Part shown: positions 25,501 through 32,797 of the stretch, piece by piece | Layout: the number at the start of each line of letters is the position of its first letter | How positions within the stretch are numbered: position 1 is the stretch's first letter | From: an uncultured Lewinella sp. | GTDB taxonomy: Bacteria > Bacteroidota > Bacteroidia > Chitinophagales > Saprospiraceae | NCBI GenBank assembly: GCA_913057785.1 | Contig: CAJXPD010000099.1 | Location: forward strand, 1-33,407 | DNA length: 33,407 nucleotides | Reading direction: 5' to 3' | Position numbers and translations under genes: made by a program | The notes under the pieces: generated by a model | What the model saw: the letters and a program-made list of their open reading frames with translations, nothing else | Database searches by the model: none | Told to the model about the DNA's origin: nothing

Positions 25501-26934
25501 TCATTTCCGTTTCTTAGGAGCGGGGACAAAACCCTCCTGATAGTCAGGATTGGGCTCCTTTGGAACCGGAGCATTCATTCTGCCTCGCCAGTCGTTCAGC
25601 AGATCTAGCAGTTCCTCTCGCTTTTCGGGACGTTCGGCGGCGAGATTTTGCTGTTCCCCTAGATCCTCTGCCAGATTGTACAGCTCCAAACCATCATCCT
25701 CAAAATATTGATGCAATTTCCAATTCCCTAGACGGATCACTGAGCCCGGTCGGGTGCGAAAGAGATCATCTCTACTCTCATCTCCACCTACTCGATAGGC
25801 TTGTAGATAGATCGGGAAATGCCAGATCAATGGGCGTTCAGGCAGTGCTTCTTTCTTCAGCAATAAACCCGCCAGACTGGCCCCATCCAGTACTTTATCT
25901 TCTGGCACCTCCGCACCAACGAGCTCTAACAAGGTAGGATAGAAGTCTAGATTAGTGACTGGCGTATCCGTTTCCCAAGCTTCCTTAATTTTACTTTTCC
26001 AGCGAATCAACAACGGTACTCTAATACCCCCTTCATAGTAAGATCCTTTACCGGCTCGTAATGGATGCTGTCTAGAGAGGTACGAAATCCCCCCATTATC
26101 TGAGGTGAAAATCACGATGGTATTTTCTAATTCATGCTCATCTAATCGCTGCAGAATTCGACCTACACTGGCATCCATGGTTTCTACCATCGCTGCATAA
26201 TGAGGGTTTCTACCCTGTCCGTCTACAGTGGGCTTCTCCTTGTACTTTTCCACCAATGCCTCCTTCCCTTGTAGCGGAGTATGAATAGTGTAAAAAGGTA
26301 GATATAAAAAGAAGGGATTTTCTTGGTTTTCATCAATGAAGCGTAAAGCCTCGTCCGTCAATCTATCGGTGAGGTATTCTCCTTCTGGCCCGTCTGGCAA
26401 AAAAGGGTTTTTGTAGGGGCTGAAATAGGATTTAGGATGCCCAAGGTTAGTTCCGGCCACGTTTTGGTCAAACCCTTGTGTTTTAGGATCCTTGCCCAGG
26501 TGCCATTTTCCAATAGAGATAGAAGTGTAGTCCTGTCCTTCTAGTACCTCAGCCAGTGTGATCTGCTCATCGGCCAGCTCTGTCGTATTGGTTGTTGGGA
26601 TGATCCTTCTTGTCTTGGCATTGCCTCGAGCCGAATTACCGACGGTATAGATGCCATGTCTGGTCGTTTGCTGTCCCGAGATGAGGCAGGCGCGACTAGG
26701 GGCGCAATTTGCGGCGCCGGCATAAGCCTGCGTAAACCGAATGCTTTCCTTGGCTAATCGATCCAAGTTTGGTGTTTCATAGTAGCGAGAGCCATTGAAA
26801 CCAACATCCTTCCAGCCTAAGTCGTCTACATTAATCAGGACAATATTGGGTAATTCCTGTTTTGGTTGAGAAGTACAAGATAAGCTGGCCAAACTCACCC
26901 ATACTACTACTGCTTGTTTGATGAAATTCTTCAT
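25501..26934 (-). CDS. sulfatase, Cys-type, lipoprotein (family S1)
   Basis: 477 residues from the ATG at 26934, which opens a lipoprotein signal (MKNFIKQAVVVWVSLASLSC, Cys20); the frame extends 26 codons further without support. NIVLINVDDLGWKD holds the metal-binding aspartates 37-38. Cys77-Ala-Pro-Ser-Arg81 within NCAPSRACLISG is the C-x-P-S-R signature whose Cys becomes formylglycine. GKWHLG, PFYTIHTPL and FTSDNGG are further active-site segments. It should hydrolyse sulfate esters on a glycan, in the periplasm or at the cell surface. The substrate cannot be assigned, but neighbouring GH127 and CBM-like genes suggest a sulfated polysaccharide. A formylglycine-generating enzyme is encoded divergently just upstream. 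Confidence 0.95.
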   Translation of the reverse strand: MKNFIKQAVVVWVSLASLSCTSQPKQELPNIVLINVDDLGWKDVGFNGSRYYETPNLDRLAKESIRFTQAYAGAANCAPSRACLISGQQTTRHGIYTVGNSARGNAKTRRIIPTTNTTELADEQITLAEVLEGQDYTSISIGKWHLGKDPKTQGFDQNVAGTNLGHPKSYFSPYKNPFLPDGPEGEYLTDRLTDEALRFIDENQENPFFLYLPFYTIHTPLQGKEALVEKYKEKPTVDGQGRNPHYAAMVETMDASVGRILQRLDEHELENTIVIFTSDNGGISYLSRQHPLRAGKGSYYEGGIRVPLLIRWKSKIKEAWETDTPVTNLDFYPTLLELVGAEVPEDKVLDGASLAGLLLKKEALPERPLIWHFPIYLQAYRVGGDESRDDLFRTRPGSVIRLGNWKLHQYFEDDGLELYNLAEDLGEQQNLAAERPEKREELLDLLNDWRGRMNAPVPKEPNPDYQEGFVPAPKKRK

Positions 26935-26973
26935 AAGTTGATCTTGTTCTGTTCGCCAACGAAGATAATGCGT

Positions 26974-27027
26974 ATTTATCTGTAAGGAGGGCCAATTTAT
27001 CTCAATATGCACCCCAAATTATCTCAA
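26974..27027. promoter_or_regulatory. helically phased direct repeats between sulfatase and FGE genes
   Basis: CCAATTTATCTCAA (26992-27005) and CCAAATTATCTCAA (27014-27027) agree at 13 of 14 positions and are 22 bp apart. A third partial copy sharing ATTTATCT (26974-26981) lies 21 bp to the left. Two-turn phasing is typical of tandem regulator sites. They lie about 40-95 bp upstream of the sulfatase start in the 278-bp divergent gap. Confidence 0.45.
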
Positions 27028-27212
27028 AAAGGTAAATCCAAACTTGGTATTCTTCATTTTATTGGGGGAGCATTCCGTTTATTGATGCTTTCAGCAAACA
27101 TTTTATACGGAAGAGCAAAAAGAAATGGCCCTATTGCTTTCTTTTTACTTTGGAGGCAAAAGCCACAAAACTTTTCCGTTCTTTGTTTGGGAAAAAACGA
27201 AAAACTGGAATT

Positions 27213-28367
27213 ATGAAACATAGACTGTTAGCTATTCTCCTACTGATGAGTTGTTGGGCATGCCAGGAGAATAAAGAAGCTCCTGCAGAGCGGTTAGATA
27301 TTACTAAGATGGATCCCGTGCATTGCTATACAGGAGAGGCCTCTCCTTACACAGCTGTGGGGCTGATTCCCGCCTACCTACAAGAAGTGGAAGCCATGAA
27401 AGCGGATCCAGTTCAAGCACAAAGCATGAGCGGTATGGTCTGGGTAGAAGGTGGCAATTATCTAATGGGAGGCGACAACGAACAAGCTCGTGAGGATGAA
27501 TATCCTGAACATCCGGCGACCATAGATGGGTTTTGGATGGATGAAACCGAGGTGACCAATGCCCAATTCCGAGAATTCGTTGATGCTACGAAATACATTA
27601 CCACTGCAGAAAAAGAAATTACACGCGAAGATATTCTTGCTCAGTTACCGGAAGGAACTGTGCTACCAGAGGACCTTGACCTTTCTCCCTTCTCTCTAGT
27701 ATTCCATAGCCCTCCTCCAGCCGATAGAGCCTATAGCCCGCAAGATTGGTGGTCAGTAGTCAAGGGAGCGAGCTGGCAGCATCCCCAAGGACCTGAAACC
27801 GATCTAACTGGCCGGGAGGATCAACCTGTAGTGCATATTTCTTGGTACGACGCAATGGCCTACTGCAAGTGGAAGGGAAAACGACTACCTACGGAAGCGG
27901 AATGGGAATATGCCTCTAGAGGAGGAAAAGAGGGTGGCATCTATCCTTGGGGTAGTGAACCTGTTTCTACTCAGATGGCTAATTATTGGCAAGGTGACTT
28001 CCCGACTAATCATGTGGTAGAAGATGGATTCGAAAGGCTAGCCCCAGTAAAAAGCTTCCCGCCAAATCCTATTGGCTTATACGATATGGCAGGTAATGTG
28101 TGGGAATGGTGTGCAGATTGGTATCGCCATGACTATTATCAAGCGGCGAAGACAACTCGTACTGTACAGAATCCACTAGGCCCAACCGACAGTTTCGACC
28201 CTATGGAGCCAAGTGTACCGAAGAAAGTAGTAAGAGGAGGATCTTTCTTATGCAACGACAGCTATTGCTCCGGTTACCGGGTCGCAGCACGTATGAAATC
28301 AAGCCCAGATACTGGCTTAGAGCATACCGGTTGTAGGTGTGTTCGCGACGGAAAAGAAAAAAGCTAA
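27213..28367 (+). CDS. formylglycine-generating enzyme (SUMF1-type), predicted lipoprotein
   Basis: 384 residues from the ATG at 27213, which starts a lipoprotein signal (MKHRLLAILLLMSCWAC, Cys14 or Cys17). The rest is one full FGE-sulfatase domain that follows the human enzyme closely: VEGGNYLMGG, MDETEVTNAQFREFV, WWSVVKGASWQHPQGP, GKRLPTEAEWEYASRGG, NYWQGDFP, GNVWEWCADW and VVRGGSFLCNDSYCSGYR. The two copper-binding active-site cysteines are present as Cys347 and Cys352, with the same five-residue spacing as human Cys336/Cys341. It should oxidise the CxPSR cysteine of sulfatases to formylglycine. The divergent neighbour is such a sulfatase. The export signal is notable. The frame runs upstream to about 27150 without support. 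Confidence 0.92.
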   Translation: MKHRLLAILLLMSCWACQENKEAPAERLDITKMDPVHCYTGEASPYTAVGLIPAYLQEVEAMKADPVQAQSMSGMVWVEGGNYLMGGDNEQAREDEYPEHPATIDGFWMDETEVTNAQFREFVDATKYITTAEKEITREDILAQLPEGTVLPEDLDLSPFSLVFHSPPPADRAYSPQDWWSVVKGASWQHPQGPETDLTGREDQPVVHISWYDAMAYCKWKGKRLPTEAEWEYASRGGKEGGIYPWGSEPVSTQMANYWQGDFPTNHVVEDGFERLAPVKSFPPNPIGLYDMAGNVWEWCADWYRHDYYQAAKTTRTVQNPLGPTDSFDPMEPSVPKKVVRGGSFLCNDSYCSGYRVAARMKSSPDTGLEHTGCRCVRDGKEKS

Positions 28368-28422
28368 ATCAACGAGCTCATTGCTCAAATATTAATCCGT
28401 TCTAGTAAGACAAACGAAAAAC

Positions 28423-29112
28423 ATGTGTGTAAACAAGTTACATCTCTTCTTGCTGCTATGTATCTGTAGCAGCTCCTTCCTCCCTGCCCAGACGCCCCTC
28501 TTCGAAGAAAGAGATGGAATTGTTGTTGTAGAGGCAGAACACTTTGTTGGACAAAGTATCGACAATGTTCGCAAATGGTACCAGCTTGATGAAACAGTCC
28601 ATGAAGGTCCCAAACCCGATATCGACCCTTCGCATGCTAGTAGTGCTAGTGGAAAGGCCTATCTAGAAATTTTACCCGATACGAGAACCAATCATAGCGA
28701 GAAGTTAATTCCAGGTGAGAATTTCACCAATTCTCCAGGGAAGCTTGCTCAGCTACATTATTTGGTATACTTCCATCATCCTGGAAAGTACTATGTGTGG
28801 GTACGAGCCTATTCAACGGGCTCAGAAGACAATGGTATTCATGTAGGTCTCGATGGAGAATGGCCTGAAAGTGGTCAACGTATGCAATGGTGTCAAGGAA
28901 AGAATCAGTGGACTTGGGAAAGCAAACAAAGAACCGCCGAAAAACACTGTGGAGTGCCCGAGCAAATCTACCTCGACATCCCAAGGGTGGGCTGGCATGA
29001 AATCACCTTCTCGATGCGAGAAGATGGTTTTGAATTTGACAAATGGATCTTGAGTAAGGAGTATAAACTGCCAGAAGGAGCTGGTCCTGCTGAGACCCTA
29101 CGGAAATTCTGA
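28423..29112 (+). CDS. secreted carbohydrate-binding-like protein (GH115 C-terminal/CBM-type fold)
   Basis: 229 residues with a signal peptide (MCVNKLHLFLLLCICSSSFLPAQ, probable cleavage after the Ala). The mature part reads as one galactose-binding-like beta-sandwich: it opens with IVVVEAEHFVG, the usual start of such modules (for example the C-terminal domain of GH115 enzymes), continues with GKAYLEILPDTR and GKYYVWVRAYSTGSEDN, includes LDGEWPESGQRMQWC, and closes with MREDGFEFDKWILS. No catalytic domain is attached. It lies 55 bp downstream of the FGE gene on the same strand and is probably co-transcribed. It may bind the glycan processed by the surrounding enzymes. The fold is inferred from pattern; the ligand is unknown. 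Confidence 0.75.
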   Translation: MCVNKLHLFLLLCICSSSFLPAQTPLFEERDGIVVVEAEHFVGQSIDNVRKWYQLDETVHEGPKPDIDPSHASSASGKAYLEILPDTRTNHSEKLIPGENFTNSPGKLAQLHYLVYFHHPGKYYVWVRAYSTGSEDNGIHVGLDGEWPESGQRMQWCQGKNQWTWESKQRTAEKHCGVPEQIYLDIPRVGWHEITFSMREDGFEFDKWILSKEYKLPEGAGPAETLRKF

Positions 29113-29378
29113 GTTAAGTCTATGAAGAAGGTAGTTCAACTTCTCTTTTGCAACTCAAATTTAGCCAGGAAAGGCTAAGTGTCCGCTAATAGCTCATTCA
29201 ACAAGTCCTTAGAATATTATCAAAAGACATACTTAAGCCCCTACAAGTCAGTCACTAACAAAAACACCTCTTCTCATATAAAGAAAAGAGATGGTATATG
29301 TAGGTGGTTATTTGTCCTGGCACCTTATGCGAATTCATAGTACATTAGCTATAGATCAAAACACTGTGCAGCCCCCCC

Positions 29379-29418
29379 TTCTATTCACGGGCTTTTGGGA
29401 GAAAGCTCTTGAATAGAA
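29379..29418 (+). other. strong RNA hairpin ahead of the GH127 terminator
   Basis: TTCTATTCA (29379-29387) pairs perfectly with TGAATAGAA (29410-29418). After one mismatch a second helix of about eight pairs (29389-29396 with 29401-29408, two wobbles) closes a GGGA tetraloop. The structure is on the plus strand, immediately before the terminator, and suits a regulatory leader or an sRNA. Confidence 0.5.
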
Positions 29419-29439
29419 AGAAATGATTATGAACATTAT

Positions 29440-29465
29440 GAGCCCCAGTCGGGGCTCTTTTTTTT
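29440..29465 (+). terminator. intrinsic terminator with eight-T run
   Basis: The stem GAGCCCC / GGGGCTC (29440-29446 with 29451-29457) has a 4-nt loop and is followed by eight T residues (29458-29465). It is 100 bp upstream of the GH127 ATG and 330 bp after the previous stop, so it ends a long 3' end, a small RNA, or a regulated leader. Confidence 0.85.
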
Positions 29466-29565
29466 GCCTCCAGCATTCCCTTGCCGCTTCATTAATTCCC
29501 TATTTGTCAGAGAAGGTAGTATCTTGATCAAAAGTAAACCTCATCTCCTGTCAAATTGGCCATAC

Positions 29566-31611
29566 ATGAAATCCTTCACTAAGATTCTTGCTGCGCTACT
29601 TACCTTACTCTGGCTAGGTTACAGCTGTGGAGTTAAGGCCCCACCTACAAGTACAACTACTGACAAAAAAGAGTCTTTTCCTTCTTCCGCCCTAAGTGAG
29701 CGTACGATTCAGAGAGATTATCCCATTCAGCCCCTGCCTTTCACCGAAGTTCGTTTTACGGATGAATTCTGGGCCCCAAGGTTGCTAAAGCATAAGCACA
29801 TCACACTAGATTATACTTTACAACAATGTGAAGAAACAGGTCGCATCAATAATTTTAGGAGAGCAGCAGACCAACAAGAAGGTGGTTTTTGTACCCAGTA
29901 CCCTTTCGATGACTCAGACGTCTTTAAGGTATTAGAAGGGGCAGCATATGCTTTACAGCTTGAGGCTGATCCTGTCCTTGAGCATCGCATTGACTCAATC
30001 ATTTCGATCATTATAGCGGCTCAGGAAGAGGACGGATACCTCTATTCCAACCGTACCATCGATCCAGATTCAGCTCACGAATGGGCCGGCGGCCAGCGCT
30101 GGGAACTCACCCACGATCTAAGTCATGAATTATACAATGTGGGGCATCTTTATGAAGCGGCGGCAGCTCATTACTGGGCAACTGGCAAAAGAACTTTGCT
30201 AGATGTAGCCTTGAAAAATGCGGACTTAGTAGATCGCGAATTTGGTTGGGGGAAAATAGAAAGGCCACCAGGACATCAAGTCATCGAAATCGGATTGGCA
30301 AAGCTATACCGAATTACCGGAGAGGAAAAGTATCTCAAATTAGCACAATTCTTTTTGGACGTGAGAGGACCTGATGGGGATAAATACAGTCAAGCACATG
30401 CAAAAGTCGTGGATCAGTCCTATGCCGTAGGGCATGCTGTCCGAGCGGGCTATATGTACGCGGGCATGGCTGATATTGCTGCCCTCACCGGGAATGAAGC
30501 CTATGTAAAGGCCATTGACCGTATCTGGGAAGACGTGATAGGCAAGAAACTGTATGTGACGGGCGGGATTGGATCTACGGGAGAAAATGAAGGTTTTTCG
30601 GAGGACTATCACCTACCTAATGCAGATGCTTATTGTGAAACCTGTGCTTCGATTGCCAATATCTTTTGGAATCATAGACTTTTCCTCATGCACGGGCAGG
30701 CGAAATACATTGATGTGTTGGAAAAAACACTGTATAATGCTTTGAGTTCAGGGTTATCTCTTTCCGGAGATCGTTTCTTTTATCCAAATGTGCTAGAAGC
30801 AAATAAAGATCAAGCGCGTAGCCCTTGGTTTAACTGCGCCTGCTGCCCCTCCAACATGGCGCGTTTTATCCCATCCATCCCCGCCTACCAATATGCCTTT
30901 AGGGACGATGAAGTCTTCTTCAACCTCTATATAGCCGGGACAGCCACACTGCCTTTGAAAGGTGGACAGCTTACCTTAAAACAAGAGACACGTTATCCTT
31001 GGGATGGCCAAATCGACATCACGGTAGAAACTACCACTACCGCAGCTCAGACTTTTAAGTTCCGAATTCCAGGCTGGACACAAAATCAAGCTATAGCAAG
31101 TGACTTGTATCGCTTTATGGATAGGAATGGAGATCAAATCAAGATCAAGATCAATGATCTAGAAGTGGAATTGCCGATTGAAGAGGGCTATGCTCAGATC
31201 AAGCGCAATTGGAATATAGGCGATAAAGTAAGCCTATATTTCCCAATGCCAGTACGTAGAGTACTAGCTCATTCGGAAGTGAAGAATAATGCTTATAAGG
31301 CCGCTTTACAACGCGGGCCAATGGTCTATTGCTTGGAAGGACAAGATCAAGAAGACGAACGTGTCCTGCATATGCAAATGGATATTAACGCGCCAGTGCG
31401 TTCTTCCTTCCAACCAGACCTCCTATCGGGCGTCCAAACCATTCAACTTAAAGGCCTGCTGTTTGAGCAAAAAAGCACGAGTGAAATCACCTCCAGCCCA
31501 CTTTCTCTCAAAGCTATCCCCTACTATGCCTGGGCCAATCGCGGGAAGGACTTTATGACCGTCTGGATACCCTATGACGCCAAAGGGGTAACTCCAGCCG
31601 CCAACAATTGA
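29566..31611 (+). CDS. glycoside hydrolase family 127 (beta-L-arabinofuranosidase type)
   Basis: 681 residues from the ATG at 29566, which begins a signal (MKSFTKILAALLTLLWLGYSC); the frame extends upstream through the terminator stem region, which argues against the longer form. The signal ends at Cys21 in a weak lipobox, so a lipoprotein is possible. Residues from about 45 form an (alpha/alpha)6 barrel followed by beta-sandwich parts. The zinc/thiol active site of HypBA1 is matched: Glu342 (in NEGF), Glu358 and Cys360 (in YCETC), and Cys426-Cys427 (NCACCPSN), the second set including the catalytic cysteine. GH127 enzymes release L-arabinofuranose from glycans. Length is close to HypBA1. Confidence 0.92.
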   Translation: MKSFTKILAALLTLLWLGYSCGVKAPPTSTTTDKKESFPSSALSERTIQRDYPIQPLPFTEVRFTDEFWAPRLLKHKHITLDYTLQQCEETGRINNFRRAADQQEGGFCTQYPFDDSDVFKVLEGAAYALQLEADPVLEHRIDSIISIIIAAQEEDGYLYSNRTIDPDSAHEWAGGQRWELTHDLSHELYNVGHLYEAAAAHYWATGKRTLLDVALKNADLVDREFGWGKIERPPGHQVIEIGLAKLYRITGEEKYLKLAQFFLDVRGPDGDKYSQAHAKVVDQSYAVGHAVRAGYMYAGMADIAALTGNEAYVKAIDRIWEDVIGKKLYVTGGIGSTGENEGFSEDYHLPNADAYCETCASIANIFWNHRLFLMHGQAKYIDVLEKTLYNALSSGLSLSGDRFFYPNVLEANKDQARSPWFNCACCPSNMARFIPSIPAYQYAFRDDEVFFNLYIAGTATLPLKGGQLTLKQETRYPWDGQIDITVETTTTAAQTFKFRIPGWTQNQAIASDLYRFMDRNGDQIKIKINDLEVELPIEEGYAQIKRNWNIGDKVSLYFPMPVRRVLAHSEVKNNAYKAALQRGPMVYCLEGQDQEDERVLHMQMDINAPVRSSFQPDLLSGVQTIQLKGLLFEQKSTSEITSSPLSLKAIPYYAWANRGKDFMTVWIPYDAKGVTPAANN

Positions 31612-31749
31612 CTGACGTTAGGTTCGATCAAGTCGTGGAAAACCACCAAGTTTTCCTTTAGCAGTTTTTCAGCTGGTGCGTAGGCAGTTTGTTGAGCAAC
31701 TTTGCGGTGTAAAAAACCAAAGGTCAACACGACAAACCCATTAACACCA

Positions 31750-32646
31750 ATGAAAACAAATTCTATCAGCCTAACGACTCCCTTAGGCACAAGGACCACT
31801 GCTGGTCGCAAGCTTCATCCCAAGTATTATAGATGGTTGGGTAAAGCCCTCAATTTTGTACATGACTTCAGTCCAAAGCTCGGTGGACAACTAGCCTTCG
31901 GCTTGCTCTCCACCCCCAAACGTATACCGCTGAAGGTAGATGATCGGCTACTGCTAGAAAACGCTTGGCCACTAGATTTTTCCGACTTTGAGTATTCGGT
32001 AAAAGGGTATGTCTGGGGAGATGGCCCAGCAATCTTGCTACTCCATGGATGGCAAACCAATGCTACCCGCTGGCGCGCCTTTATCCCTCGGCTAGTCGAA
32101 GCAGGATATAGTGTAATTGCCATTGATGCCCCGGCACATGGACGCTCCAAGGGAACCTCTTTGACGCTCTTGCAATACATCGAGGTGGCGAAGAGAGTCT
32201 TGGATACTGTACCGCCCTTACATGCTATTATAGGACACTCCCTCGGTGCCATGGCTGGCGTCATCGGGCTATCCCAGAGTAAATGTCCCAGGCCGCACAA
32301 AATGGTATTATTGGGCACTTTTTCCAGTCCAAAAGGACTCTTAGATCAGTTCGCTAATTATTTAGGATTAAAACCCAGATTGATCGAATCCATTGAATCG
32401 GAAGTCAAGCGATTATCCGGCAAACATATTGATCAACTGGAACTTACCCAGCATCTAACGAAAAGTCAGGTTGATCAGATCCAGATCATTCATGATCAAT
32501 TCGATCGAATTGCCCCGGTAGATCATGCCTATCGCCTGGCTGCGGCGCTTGAAAACCCAGAATTAGTTATCACGGAAGGCTGTGGTCATCGATTATTGAA
32601 GCCTAGGGTGGTAGACACCGTAATCGATTTTATTCAAAGAGGATAG
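31750..32646 (+). CDS. alpha/beta hydrolase
   Basis: 298 residues from the ATG at 31750; the frame opens earlier only from a TTG and lacks support there. The alpha/beta hydrolase fold is clear: ILLLHGWQTNATRW (oxyanion region), AIDAPAHGRSKG, the nucleophile elbow GHSLGA with Ser164, the acid in HDQFDRIAP (probably Asp252), and the histidine in GCGHRLL (His280). There is no signal peptide, so it is probably cytoplasmic. The protein has an about 70-residue N-terminal extension (KYYRWLGKALNFVHDFSPKL) ahead of the core domain, seen in some esterase-like relatives. Substrate unknown. It is 138 bp downstream of the GH127 gene and may be a separate unit. Confidence 0.87.
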   Translation: MKTNSISLTTPLGTRTTAGRKLHPKYYRWLGKALNFVHDFSPKLGGQLAFGLLSTPKRIPLKVDDRLLLENAWPLDFSDFEYSVKGYVWGDGPAILLLHGWQTNATRWRAFIPRLVEAGYSVIAIDAPAHGRSKGTSLTLLQYIEVAKRVLDTVPPLHAIIGHSLGAMAGVIGLSQSKCPRPHKMVLLGTFSSPKGLLDQFANYLGLKPRLIESIESEVKRLSGKHIDQLELTQHLTKSQVDQIQIIHDQFDRIAPVDHAYRLAAALENPELVITEGCGHRLLKPRVVDTVIDFIQRG

Positions 32647-32741
32647 AACCATGTAATTTAGTCCTAATAGCAACAAGTGAAAGTACATGTTCCTACCTGT
32701 TCCCCCGTAGGATACATCACTTGATATGCCTATTAAGTTAA

Positions 32742-32790
32742 GGATTGACTGGGCTGCCTCGAGACGCTAGCCTGGTCAATCCCTTTTCTT
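32742..32790 (+). terminator. terminator downstream of the alpha/beta hydrolase
   Basis: Arms 32742-32755 (GGATTGACTGGGCT) and 32769-32782 pair over 14 positions in plus-strand RNA, with two G-U wobbles and a 13-nt loop, followed by CTTTTCTT. A second imperfect stem (CAAGTG/CACTTG with TCCTAC/GTAGGA inside) precedes it at about 32675-32725. Confidence 0.7.
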
Positions 32791-32797
32791 CTGCCAA

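Larger units (their letters stand above)
29113..29565 (+). other. 452-bp non-coding gap with RNA structure
   Basis: I see no convincing reading frame here. The first 150 bp are featureless. From about 29265 structure appears: CACCT/AGGTG and CATAT/ATATG arms (29265-29307), a strong 40-nt hairpin (29379-29418), then an intrinsic terminator (29440-29465). This could be the leader of the GH127 gene or a small RNA gene. Confidence 0.5.

Noticed and set aside
27120..27150. TACTTTGG-like sequence as a promoter for the FGE gene
   Set aside because: Spacing inside the -7 motif is one base short and no -33 element is present.
31572..31811. Minus-strand reading frame of 79 codons across the GH127 end and the hydrolase start
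   Set aside because: It overlaps two well-supported plus-strand genes, has no recognisable domain, and its hydrophobic look is explained by the complementary frames.
31827..32318. Minus-strand frame of 163 codons inside the alpha/beta hydrolase
   Set aside because: Antisense to a gene with a complete catalytic triad; composition is that of a shadow frame.
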